From Odiellus spinosus (Eukaryota; Arthropoda; Arachnida; Opiliones; Phalangiidae): a DNA stretch of 64,000 nucleotides. The notes below the pieces were generated by a model that was not told the origin of the DNA, searched no databases, and saw nothing but the letters and a program-made list of their open reading frames with translations. The DNA lies in assembly GCA_963920705.1 (NCBI GenBank), contig OY987227.1:26331935-26395934 (forward strand). Direction: 5' to 3'. The translations under genes and the position numbers were made by a program. Positions 12,073 to 23,373 of the stretch are shown here, in pieces. Numbering within the stretch: the first letter of the stretch is position 1; the number at the start of each line of letters is the position of its first letter.

Positions 12073-12636
12073 ACGCTACCACTATGAACTATTACTTGAC
12101 CTTGCTTAGATTTAAAAACAAATCTCAGAAATTCAGGCTATATATTACTGCCTGAAAAAAAGCTAGGCTAATTTTATTGGCAAGGTAAACAAATTTTCTA
12201 GCTTCGATGTGGGTAAGCTAGAAATCAGTAGCCGCATTTAGCTCAAAATAAATTAGTAGATTTTCCTACTGAGCGTGCAGAATTCAGATCCCTACGAATC
12301 AGGCTGCGTGAGCTTTACCTACAATCTAACCTATAATTTGAATACCCCGAACTGTATCATATAAGTGGAAACTTTTAACAAACATGAAACGTGACTCCCC
12401 TAATCTGTTGATATAACTTGGATTAATTATGGTATAGCGGAGAAATCGACTGAATCTTTTCATATAGAGAAGCCTGTGCTGAGAGTGTTTCTATAAAAAC
12501 AGTCTGACCACTGAGAAGAGCTAAGAGACAATGACATCAACCCTCGTCAAGTATTCTAGCTCCTAAACGATAAAAAGGAAATGCCAAACAGCAAACATTG
12601 AAACACTCGGCAACTCTTTAACCATAGTTTATCCTA

Positions 12637-13018
12637 AGCCGCGTTCATACTGGACCTTGAAGTCGATTCAAGACATTTCCAAACGTTCCGCTAGAGTCGT
12701 GTGAGTCGAATCAATTTGAAACGATTTCTCAAAACTGCTTCGGGAACCAGTTTCAAATCGATTCGCCTTCAACAAGTTACAAATGTAACTGCAATAAATC
12801 CTTTTATGACGATGATATGTGAACATAATTTCACTTAAATCGATTTCCAGCGAATTAAATATCGGTTTGATAATGATTTCATCGATTAAAATCGATTTGG
12901 ATAAGCTAGTGTGAACTATATCTGCAAAGAAACTATGGTAAAGGTTAACGAATGTTTCAGCGTTCAAGTCTGCTCTTTCCAAAGTTTCAAGTCGACTTAA
13001 AGATTTGATAGTGTGAAT
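12637..13018. mobile_element. G element copy 1
   Basis: Foldback with ends AGCCGCGTTCATACT and AGTGTGAATAG and many partly palindromic ATCGATTT-type blocks. It contains CTGCTTCGGGAACCAGTTTC, shared with the copies at 39.5 and 55.5 kb. The 104-codon minus-strand frame inside is a by-product of the repeat. Confidence 0.75.
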
Positions 13019-15973
13019 AGTCCGTCACTGATATAGGAGATGTATTGTAACTGTAAACGCTGTGAAAATTCACGCTGTTTCTTATAGCCCTACACTGAAA
13101 AGAGAGAAACACAGTCGTACCGCACAGCTGGCAGCACGTTCGTTCTTATAGCCGCGGGAATAAGATGCCAAGCTTCTTACGTATCGTTTATCTTGGCCAA
13201 AACTAGAAGCCTTTCGTTATAAATTTCCATCGACTACTTTTAATTCAATTTGGTCTAATATCGCGTATCAATCCACCTACGCTTCGCTCATTTTGCAAAC
13301 TAATCTTAAACACGAGTATATCAGTCTTTCCACGTTCACTCAATGAATGAAAGGAAAGCTAAAATCGGAGGGAAAAATAGGTATTTTTAAGACAGAGATA
13401 AAAACGGACTTCTCGAACCTTAACCACGTATTTAATGTTAACCTTTGACCGCAAACTAGGTTTTCGAATTGTATATACCGAAGGATGGTTAGTTGGTAAA
13501 AGTATTAAGCTTTTCGGTGACTGCACCCGTACCAATCTTGGATTGAAGAAGAATTTCAAATATAAAACCTTTTTTTATGGGAATTTGGGTTTTATCTAAG
13601 GTTGGAAGTTAAGTATACAATCCCTGGACCGTTCTTTAATCCACGTACAGTCAGTTCTTCGGACAATTTATAGAGGTCAGCTATCCTAAGGACCATTTGG
13701 GATGTATAGAAGGTATGGTAGGCGAAACGAGTGTTATAGGCGAACGCTATAAAAATACCAGTCTGTATAAAATTCACTATCACTACGTATTTTCTTAATT
13801 CTTATTTAGTTTTTCAGAGAAAAATCATTTTATATATTTCTTTCTAAGGTTTAAATATTATGGAATGGCAAATTAAATATTAGTACCAGTTTACTGTGGC
13901 GTGGGAACGGGAAAATAGTACAGGGGTACACTTAAACCCACCAAAATATTTGAACGGCGTAAAGTAATGCCATGGGGCGCCAAAATCAAATTTAAGCGGT
14001 ACCCCCAAATTGAAAATGTACCTATGCAGCTCCTAAATGATCTGCCTTCTTATTTCTTTATTTTAAAGTGTTGTTGACACGTCAAGGGAAACAAAATGTA
14101 CGGTTACAATGGTTTATAGCTTAAAATTTCAGATTTTTAAGCAAATTAACGCAGCCATTAGGTGCATTAATTGACAACTAATTTAGCAAGGAGAGTTTGT
14201 GGTGTCATGTTGAATTTGTCTGCCAGCAATTGATTTTCAGTAAAAAAATAATAGCGGTGCTCTGAAAACTTAAGGATAGCTTTCGAACAGCTTCGTGGTT
14301 TTCTAACTTCCGTCAATGTCTGCTTAACCAGAACCTCCACTAATTGTTGTATTTAAATTGTTTTTAACAATATTTTTCTAAATCCTACTCCAATTTAATT
14401 AGGACTTCACGAAAAATGTGACAGCCTCAATTTAAACCTACGCTTGATTCATTTTTCATAAGTTAAAAGATTGTGACTAGTCCAAAATATCATGCCCATT
14501 AAATCTAATAAAAACATTATCTTTCGTAAATGAATCCGTGCTTCTTAAGCAAACATTTCATTAATAATATTACCCTTCAACTCTTACAAATTACACCTAA
14601 AAATACAAGGCTTAGCTTACCTTATGAAACGTACGGGGATACTGTATTGTTATGCTTATACCTGATCACATTTAAACACTACTTCTCGTTCATTCACACT
14701 TAAATATTTCGAGCGTCAGTTCCGGTTCACATTTTATATAATAGTTCCGTAATAAATACTAATTATTAAATCAAGAAAAACATTTTACGTGCACTGACTC
14801 ACTCAAGGAATATTTTACGACATTGTCTGACGTGACCCGCTGACCCGGATTGCAGACAACGCTCTTTCATAAGATCAAACGCTGCCATCTGGATGCGGTT
14901 AAGGGAAACTAGCTCTATTTTACGTGGCGGGAAATATAATTGTTTATTTTTTTTGAAAAAGGGTTATTTTAAAGATAAAACTTGCAGTAAATCCATCAAA
15001 AATGGGCGGAACTATTATATTATAGCGAATCCGAGATAGGACGCAATGCTGAATAACAAATGGGGCTGTCTTCTAGGGAATACGGCGATTTCAGTACCGT
15101 AAATTCTTATTTTGTGAAAATAATTTTACGTAATTTATAATGATACAATCACGGCCAATTTCAAAAAGATGTTACTGATCGAAAGTATAAATAAAGACCA
15201 GGCTATGAAACTCTAAAACTTTTAAACGAAACAATGAAATGAGCTAGAGATGACGGGTTTATAGTCCCGAGACCGCGGGGCAGACTGTAAATCTCCCCTC
15301 GCAAACGTTATTCGCTAATGGTACGTTTAATTACTGCCGCAACGCGATAATTAAACTATAATTTGGAAGGAAAATCCATTAGCAGCCTCGTTAAATACAC
15401 CAACAAACGGATTAAAAAATAATTAGGTATTTATGCACAGACGTAAATTCAGGACTTTATATCTAATAAACAGTTCGAGCAGTGATACTCTAAGCCTCGA
15501 TCGAATCCACGCTTGCAATTGCAAATACAATACAATATATTTCGTAGGACGAAAAAAACCGGGCAAGGGTTGGTTTTGATGGAAAAAAAGAATAAGCGAA
15601 GCAACTACGATTCTGAATATTTCAGATCTATTCGGCCATTTCAGGGAAGAAAGATAAGAAAAATGGATTTTTTTTGGGGTAAAGAAGATTCTTTCGATTG
15701 CTTCAACGCACGGCACGAAGGAGGTTTGCTGGTGGAACCGTTTTTACCTACACCTCCCCTAGGTGTATCTTTCTACTCGTTTTCCTTTACATTCGCAAAG
15801 ATGCGATTTCTTCTAAGCATATTTCAAAATTTTAAAACTGGCAGTAATGTTTGTAACTAGTTGTAACAAAACTAGAACGCTTACTGTTGTTTTTGTCCCC
15901 GGATGATGGAACCTTACAAATGCCTCCCCGCCACGCAATAGTCTACTAATTGTCAAGAAATGTCCCTGATATC
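13019..15973. other. no gene recognised, 13.0-16.0 kb
   Basis: AT-rich sequence. The 115-codon plus frame at 15513-15860 and the overlapping 97-codon minus frame at 15423-15716 share no features with known families. Confidence 0.5.
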
Positions 15974-16210
15974 CAGGGACGGAAATAAGAAATTTTTCCT
16001 ATTGGACAAATGTCCAGTAACCCCCCTTAAAAATTCAAAAGTTATCGGACATTTAACAAAATTACTGGACAATGCTACATTTCTTGTATTGAGAAGTACT
16101 TTTTTTATCGGACATTTGTCCAGTGACCCCCTCTTAAAAATAAAAAGTTATCGGACATTTGGAAAATTTATCGGACAATGACCAGTGACTTGTGCTTATT
16201 TCCGTCCCTG
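15974..16210. mobile_element. I element, hAT-like MITE, 237 bp
   Basis: The perfect 16-bp ends CAGGGACGGAAATAAG and inverse have the CAGGG start common in hAT elements. The interior repeats TTATCGGACATTT and GTCCAGT(A/G)ACCCCC in direct and inverted orientation. TGATATC occurs on both sides, but with a 3-base offset on the right, so the duplication is not clean. Confidence 0.72.
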
Positions 16211-17510
16211 CAGTGATATCACATTGAACCAGAACCCCATTTCAAAGTTCATACACGATCGATTTAAATGATATCAAGAATGAAATTCGCAACCTATCCC
16301 AAAAGCACTACGTCTTCCGGCTATAAAACATTTAGCGGTACAAGAAGGGAATTAGGGTTAATCTATATCCAGTGTGTCTTTTATTCTGGATGAAAGAATA
16401 CCGCGCCATATCAACTTTTCTTATATCCATAGTAATTTTTTTTATTTTTGAGCTAGAAATAAGTTCGACCTACTTCCGAGAGACCAAGCTATCGAGATAG
16501 ATCGGATTCTAGCTTCCAAAAATGCTTAAATCTTTGTAGTCTTAATATATTCGTGTGATCCAGGCTGTTCTCAGATCTAGTAATCTTAGCAAACTCAATG
16601 TTAGCTAGGCCTTTTGGAGCATTTATTTTACTACTTGAACCTAATTTGTTCATGTTTTTAAGGTTCAACAAGTGGGATTAGTGTCGCTCTAAAAGCAAAT
16701 GCATACCCTTTAGCTGACCGTCAAACAAGGTCAATTGTCCTTTATACCGTGTCAACTGGACACTTCAACGATTAAAGTGTTCTTTTACAGACATAGTAAA
16801 TTAATAATAGATCCAAATTAAATCAAAGCCCCGGAATTTCTCTTGAAATCAATTTAGCTAGTAAATAAATCAATTTTCACTTACCTTTTAACAGAAGCAT
16901 TGACGATGTTTTTGGCTGCCTCATATTTAACATACAATTTCGCTTTATCTATAAATTAACAAATGATACGAGAATTAATATTTTAAAATTAAGGCTCGAT
17001 GATGTATTAAATTGTGGACTTTCGGAAACTACAATTTTAGTAAGAATACCATTTTAAATTTCTTATAATGTAAGATTAAGTTGGGCGAATTTTAAGAATT
17101 GCTTTGAATAAAATAGTGTTTAAATTATCTACGTAAGAGTCGGGAAAATGCCATTCTAGTGCGCAGGATTACTAAAATTTGCAGCTGTTTTATGATAAAC
17201 ATATTTCTACCTAAATTCTGGATGGTTAATTTTAAAGCTATTTAATTTGATTAGGGACGACAATGTGAATTTACATTTTAAATCTATTTTCTTGAAGATT
17301 TTTGAATGTAGAGTTCAAAACCTATTTTCATCTAGAAATTTCGATGAAAATGTTGACTTAGATTTCAAACTTTGGATCTAAACTTTGGATGCCGATATTA
17401 ATTTAGAGATTTTGAACCAGATTTTAATTACATCTAAAATGATTTAGGGTGTTAATTTAGATATTTTGAAGAGCATGTGTATTCCCGTTTTATATGGTAT
17501 TTTGTACACT
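16211..17510. other. no gene recognised, 16.2-17.5 kb
   Basis: Near 17280-17460 a loose repetition of TTGAAxATTTTxATxxAGA phrases occurs, too degenerate to define a unit. Confidence 0.45.
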
Positions 17511-18034
17511 GATTGCGTGATTAATTAGGTCAGAAGCCGATGAAACCCTCCTTTGAAGTCTACTACTCCAATGTTCCATATAGCGCTCCTCTCTGTATGG
17601 GTAAAATTCATAATTTTACGAGTTAGAAGGGGTCCTACTTCATCCCGCCTGTCTACGGAAAATTGGAAATTCTCTCTCTCCACAAACGACGACGTTTTTT
17701 GGACGAACTCCAAGGCTGCTAGAGATATTCGCTCGACGAGCTCCCGCTCCGAAAACATCTACCGTTAGGAGGCGTACGAATCGCGCCTTTTGAGAATAAC
17801 CCATAAAGAGAGGGGTAGACAAGACCCGGGAGTAATAGACTTCAAAGGAGGGTTTCATCGGCTTCTGATTAGGTTAATAGCGTAATTAATTAGGTTAGTA
17901 GCGTGATTAATTAGGTTAGTAGCGTAATTAATTAGGTTAGTAGCGTGATTAATTAGGTTAGTAGCGTGATTAATTAGGTTAGTAGCGTAATTAATTAGGT
18001 TAGTAGCGTGATTAATTAGGTTAGTAGCCCAATT
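17511..18034 (+). repeat. 21-bp tandem array interrupted by MITE-A
   Basis: The unit ATTAGGTTAGTAGCGTGATTA recurs about eight times from 17868 to 18034, with G/A variants at one position (GTGATTA or GTAATTA). One partial unit lies left of the MITE-A insertion. The minus-strand peptide of repeated ATNLINH/Y is just the translation of the array. Confidence 0.92.
17531..17867 (+). mobile_element. MITE-A copy 2, 337 bp, TSD ATTAGGT, inside 21-bp array
   Basis: Same ends and length as copy 1. The 7-bp duplication ATTAGGT is part of the 21-bp tandem unit, so the element inserted into a pre-existing array. Confidence 0.94.
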
Positions 18035-20521
18035 ATTCGAGTGCAACGAATAACTGAAAGATTAAAAAGAAAAGAATAAAAGAGAAAGAAAGTTAGTAAA
18101 GACAGTATTAAAACACATTTTTTCCCGTATTTTATTTCGAACAATATATGAGCTAAATCTTCTAAGCTGTACAAAAATTATTTACATAAAACCGACGTCG
18201 TGATGTAATTTTATGAATTTCCTTTCTTCGTTTTTATTTATGTACAAATAGCAACGTTTTTATTTTTGGCGTTTTCGATCTCCCCAACGGAAAACATAAC
18301 ACAGAGAAGCAGTTTATATGTTTAAAAACTTCATCAACAAACTTGTTGCAGCCTTCGTAAAGCCGGATCACCCAGCCTTCGAAACTGATATTCTACAGAC
18401 ACATGTAAAGGCGATTAAAAGATTAACACCTTAGATGTTGGAGAGGAAATTCGAGGGATTTTTCAATCAACAATTCTTAAACGTAAGGATGCCATAAAGC
18501 CCTGTTCACGTAATAATGAATGTCGAGAACATGTTTTCAATAGAGGACTAAGTTACGGACTGTAAATGTAAATTCTTCACGAGGTATATTTGTAGATACT
18601 AGTCATTGCGTTGGAAAAACTACGCGTGTCTGAGATAAAGGAAATTTGCTAGATTTGCAACAACAAAAACCCAAAAAATTATATTGGAAATTAAATGAAA
18701 ATATCGAATTTCTTATTTCTTATTCTAAAAATTAAATTAATGACCAATAAATTTCCCCAAATATTTTTACTACAGTTTACTAGTTTTTCTATTAAAACAT
18801 ATTCACTTCCTTTTAGTGGTTTTTGCTCTCGTATATGTTTAAAGCTTACATTTCATTTCTGTAGTTTTTGCATAAATTAAAAAACAGCGCAAATACGAAA
18901 GAAAACTTGGAAAAAAAAAGGAAAATATAGGAAAATTGTCGAAATTATACAAATTTATAGGAACCCATTAAAAATTCTTAAAATATGGGGCTTGTGGTCA
19001 CCATTTATTTGGGAAGATTCAATTAAAATATAAATTAACGTCACATGAGCCCCAAAAAAGGTCATTCTTCGATTTTGTGGCTTACAAAATTGTGAAATTC
19101 GTCGCCCCCCCGCCTTAATACGGGCCTGATACTAATGAGTCTAAAAGATCGACGTAAAAATCAATTCTCGTTTGATAGAGCGTAATTGGCATACTTACGT
19201 TTTACTATTGTACTTATGATTCTACTACCAATTCAGGGAATGTATCTGAATTATGTCAAAAATTGGGAAAAAGATTGATTTAGGCATGGAATTAAAAGCA
19301 GAGCCTTAAATTATAATCCAAAGACGCTGCTATATATAAACCCGTTTTGAGGAAATCAAGGCGAATGTCGCTGATTGTTTTAGAGAATTACGTTTGAAAT
19401 GACTTCATTGATAAGCTCGTCAACTCTGATTAACGCGACGCGACATTTCAAAATGGGGTTAGTCTGTAGAAGCCCCGGCTCTAACAGCTAAAAATGGATC
19501 AGCTTTTGAATTTATTGTCATAATCTGCATTCTTCACACAGAATTATGAATAAAATTATATTTAAACAATATTTAGGCGACCAAAATGTGTCCAGTAATT
19601 CTGGAATACGTTTCTTGGTATGGTGATTAGAAAATTAACGAAACTTGAGTTTTATTTTTAATGTGAACCACGTGACTCAAAAGAAAGTTAAAGTAATTTA
19701 CATTTCGGTATTAACATATTCAAAATCGAGATTACTTTTACAATTACTGGTCACATTTTTCGTGAAGTTTGAGGTGTAAAATTAAACCAATCAAATAAAC
19801 CTAAAGACCTTATCTTTGGCAATAATTTTCGAAGACTTATCGCTCTCGTCATCATGCTTCGACATAAATGTTTTAACTCTATCGATATAGCGCAGTTTAA
19901 AGACGGATATTAATTAATTTGATATGATTGGTACAATTTTCCCCTGACTTAAATTCAAATCAAAGCGAAGCTGGAGTATTTAAAATAAGCACGATAAATT
20001 CAAAAGCTGTTTAATTTTTCCTTTGAATTTTGCTTCGGTCTCGCAAAAAAATAATAACGTAACGTAATTAATTATGTGTTCTGTAGTTAGTTGAGAAACA
20101 GGAACGAAAATTAATATTCCGCTTGAAATGTGTTATATTAATAGCTAATTATAGGTCGAATATTAAAAAAAAAAAATAGATTCTATTCGAAAGGTTGCCG
20201 GGTTAATCTCGTTTTAGATGAAAGTTTTTGTAACTTACTTTCAATTATAATTAAATTTGAGTCTATACATAATAATGAAGTAAATTCGTGCATTGGAACG
20301 TTAATTAAAGGAATGGTGCGGTGTCAAAATATTTTTGCTGCAAACCCTTTAGTTAAACTCAAAACCAATTTTTCAAGTGTTAAAAAAATTTAAAATTAAG
20401 TATATTTTTAAATAAACAATTAAAACAAATTACATTGAGGGCACATAGGCGCCCGTATGAAGCTTTCCTGTAAAGCAAGAGCGCATTCGATACGTCACTT
20501 CAAGGTTTTTATTTCGGCAAT
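18035..20521. other. no gene recognised, 18.0-20.5 kb
   Basis: AT-rich, low-complexity in parts. No repeat family member or coding domain recognised. Confidence 0.5.
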
Positions 20522-20730
20522 AATCTGATTGGCCAAAGTAACTTGGCTCAGCTTTTTACTCAATGGTAAAGTTGACTACTACGCGCTTGAACGTTAAATC
20601 GACGACAGGTTATAACGGCAGTGCTCGCCAGTCTAACGAACGGGACGCCGACTGAAGGAGCATCTAACCCCGGTAAGCTGTAGCCTAGGCCTAACTCCGT
20701 CGGCGATTCGGACTCTCGGAGAGTATCGTC

Positions 20731-20877
20731 ATGCCGCGAATAGATCCGTTTGAAGTTGAACCAGTGTACACGGAAGAAGAACTTTTAATTAGAGATAGAC
20801 TACAGGAAGAGCGGAATAATAATGACGGTATCGAAAATTTAATTGACATAGACCCGATGAAAGAAAATTGCACCTGA
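20731..20877 (+). pseudogene. short acidic frame facing the THAP fragment
   Basis: A 48-codon frame reads MPRIDPFEVEPVYTEEELLI, then an acidic Arg/Asn-rich stretch to KENCT and a stop. It ends tail-to-tail with the THAP fragment, overlapping it by about 13 bases. Base composition is richer in G+C than the surroundings, and the upstream 150 bp are GC-rich like a 5' leader. I do not recognise it. It may be the broken N-terminus of a transposon or host protein. Confidence 0.35.
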
Positions 20878-21065
20878 CAAACTCTGTAATCCAACTTCTT
20901 CGTAGGCAAAGGCTTAGTATAATACGCGGCTTTCACTGTTTCTTTAGCATATTTTAGCCATTTTGACGCGAGTTCGGGGTACTTTAAATGATCAGGAACC
21001 GTATAAAAACTTAGTCCAAACCGAGAACTAAAATTTTTGCATTCTTTTATAATACAACTTGGCAT
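20865..21065 (-). pseudogene. THAP-type zinc finger fragment, last ligand lost
   Basis: Starting at an ATG, the frame reads MPSCIIKECKNFSSRF, then FYTVP and SKWLKYAKE, to RVCQVQFSF at residues 61-69. This matches the THAP pattern: MP-x-C near the start, a second Cys (C4, C9), F-x-x-x-P, a central Trp (W36), and C63-x2 followed by an aromatic. In working THAP domains the fourth ligand is His (C-x2-H); here residue 66 is Gln, so zinc binding should fail. Similarity ends at about residue 69, where the minus frame becomes antisense to a plus-strand frame. THAP domains bind DNA in host proteins and in P-element transposases. No transposase catalytic region was found nearby. Confidence 0.7.
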
Positions 21066-21191
21066 TTTGAACTTTCTTTAAAACAACACCGATTAAAAAA
21101 CGAAGGATTCTAGACTTTACTGTCTCAGACTCTCTCCCCTCGGAGTCTCATTTCATTGGTTTATAAGTTATTTCTATTGGCCTATCAGATT

Positions 21192-23081
21192 GCTAGCCTG
21201 GCCAAGCACGACAGAGAAGTTTAGAATTAGGGGCAAAAGGGCCACGTCAATACTAAATTTATTTTTAACTATAAAATTATTATTATTATTAAAAATTAAT
21301 TTTGAGTTATAAATTTCTGTTGCCAAGAGTGCTATTGACCCTTAGAGGCAAAAAAACTTTATGGGTGAACCATTCCTTTAACTAAATTATCTGGCTAAGA
21401 AATCGTTTGATGAGAAGCCGCAAAATTAAATTAAAGTGGATGTAAAATAAACTAATTAGGCCAACTCTTCAGTTGTAAATCGTTATTAAATAGTATTTGA
21501 ATCTAGCCAAAGGTTGGTTCGTACAGGGCGAAAGGCTAATTTAGGTTAAAAAATCTCTCGTAGTTATAGAAATATTCATAAATTTAATAGAGAGACGCAG
21601 GCGCCAAGTAGCACGATGGTTCATGTTTAAAGGCACGTTTTCTATCAACATTTTTTTGGCCAATTAGAATCTAGCTTTGCGTCAAAATTAAGGTGATTGG
21701 TTTTGACGTAAAAGCCATAAAAAATCTCGATTAAAAACGAGGCTTAACACGTGAAATTTAGCAAACAATTTCCGTATTAAGATGACGCGTTATTATTTGA
21801 TTTCATTTCTGCTTATTGAGATTAAAGAATAGTCCTAGATTAAATTTACGACTCGTTTCTAAACAGTTAGTTTCAATATCAGTTTGCAAAAGCATAATTA
21901 ATAAGCAAATGAAAACCTCTAACGAAAAAAAGCAATTAGTAGTTAGTCGCGAAAGCAAATTTTGTTACAGTTATCAATTATACGAATAAAAAAAAACGAT
22001 AGATTCATTAGCGAAATTCAACCATTTTTTTTTTTTGGTTTTCATCCTTTACCTCTTAGCGACAAGTCGTGGTGATCCCGGTCACATTCCGTTTCCGAAA
22101 ACTCTCCGGATTCTGAGAAATCTTTTCCGGATGAAGTCAGGTGATCTCCCTCATTGCCGAGCTGCGTACAACTGCCAATAGAAAAAGAAATGTTTTTTTA
22201 GTCCACGAGTTTTCTTGGAATGTTGAGTAACTGTAGACCTCAACTCATCCGAAATATAATCAGGGCGACCAGCCGTTCCCAAAAAAAAAAAGGGATATTA
22301 AAAGATATATATAACAAAGTTGTTTGATTTTATACGATGGTCTTTTGTATTCAATTAGAGAAATTTTAGGAAAAAAAAATGGATATTACAGGATCACCTC
22401 TAATTTATAGGATGTTATAGGAGTTAAAGGATCTCTGGGAGCCCTGGAATGACGTCAGAGTAAGTAGTACAATTTATTGACCAGATCACCATAATGCAAT
22501 TATTATTTTAAGTCTATTTAAATTAAATGTGCAAGGCCTTCTCTTTCTAAATTGCGCGAAATTTCAGATTTCGCGCCATTTCGAAAATCCGCATTTCATG
22601 GCTAACGAATGCGTCGACTTTCACAGTAACTAAAATATAATACGCCGTTTTTATAATATTTTCTCAACCAATGTGGTGAAGTTGACGTTATCTAACACCT
22701 AGCCCTTCCCCCATGGAAAAACTGGATTTTTAATAATCTTGACTATACTCGAACGAACTAGATCTTCTCTAATGGAATCCATTCGCGTGATCTGTGCACA
22801 AATGGGACGATGAACAACCAGCGAAACCCAGACACCGAAAAAAAAAAAGCAATTAAAACCTCTCGAGATTACCGAGAAGAAATATGGGCTTTCTGAGAAA
22901 AAAGGATGACCTACATGCGCGATTTACACTTCATTATTTTTTATCTTATCATGGGATAAAAAAAAAAGCCTCGCGTATTATCTTTGAGTGAATATTCTAT
23001 TTTATCACACTTATATTATTATTAAAAGATATAATTTATGCGATTACGCTCAGATGGAAGTTTGAAAAACGCATATTGAGG
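21192..23081. other. no gene recognised, 21.2-23.1 kb
   Basis: (TTA)n near 21281, T-run near 22026, A-runs near 22280 and 22840. No coding domain. Confidence 0.5.
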
Positions 23082-23373
23082 CAAGAAGGATCAGATAAGG
23101 AGAGGAAAAGTGGGGCTGCGTTGAGTTAGAGAGAGAAGAGCCAACCTCCCACTCGGGTGGAAAGGGGGGATAGGAGATTCTCGAGGTAAACTGTTGTCAC
23201 GTGGTCGCTAGCTAGCGCGTCTCATAAAGGATTCGTTTTACCCACGTGACAACAATTTATCACGAAGCATCTCTACTCCCGTCTGTCCCCCGTTCTCCCA
23301 GAGTGGGAGTTTAGGCCGACGCAGTAGGAGCCGCGCCGTTCCCACTTTTCCTCTCCTTATCTGATCCTTCTTG
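23082..23373. mobile_element. MITE-D copy 2, 292 bp, TSD ATTGAGG
   Basis: Same family as the 4.2-kb copy with intact inner GTTGTCACGTGG / CCACGTGACAAC arms. Terminal repeats of about 33 bp begin CAAGAAGGATCAGATAAGG. Exact 7-bp duplication. Confidence 0.94.

Larger units (their letters stand above)
20522..21191. repeat. inverted AATCTGAT(T/A)GGCCAA pair bracketing the THAP region
   Basis: AATCTGATTGGCCAAAGTAA at the left and the inverse of AATCTGATAGGCCAATAGAA at the right enclose the THAP and acidic frames. They could be subterminal repeats of a decayed transposon of about 670 bp or more. No target duplication was found, so the boundary is tentative. Confidence 0.35.

Noticed and set aside
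12668..12982. 104-codon minus-strand frame
   Set aside because: Lies wholly within a G-family foldback element; the other copies do not preserve it.
15423..15860. 115-codon plus and 97-codon minus frames overlapping each other
   Set aside because: No domain, no splice or start context, and mutual overlap on opposite strands; probably chance.
17855..18046. Minus-strand frame of repeated ATNLINH
   Set aside because: Direct translation of the 21-bp tandem array.
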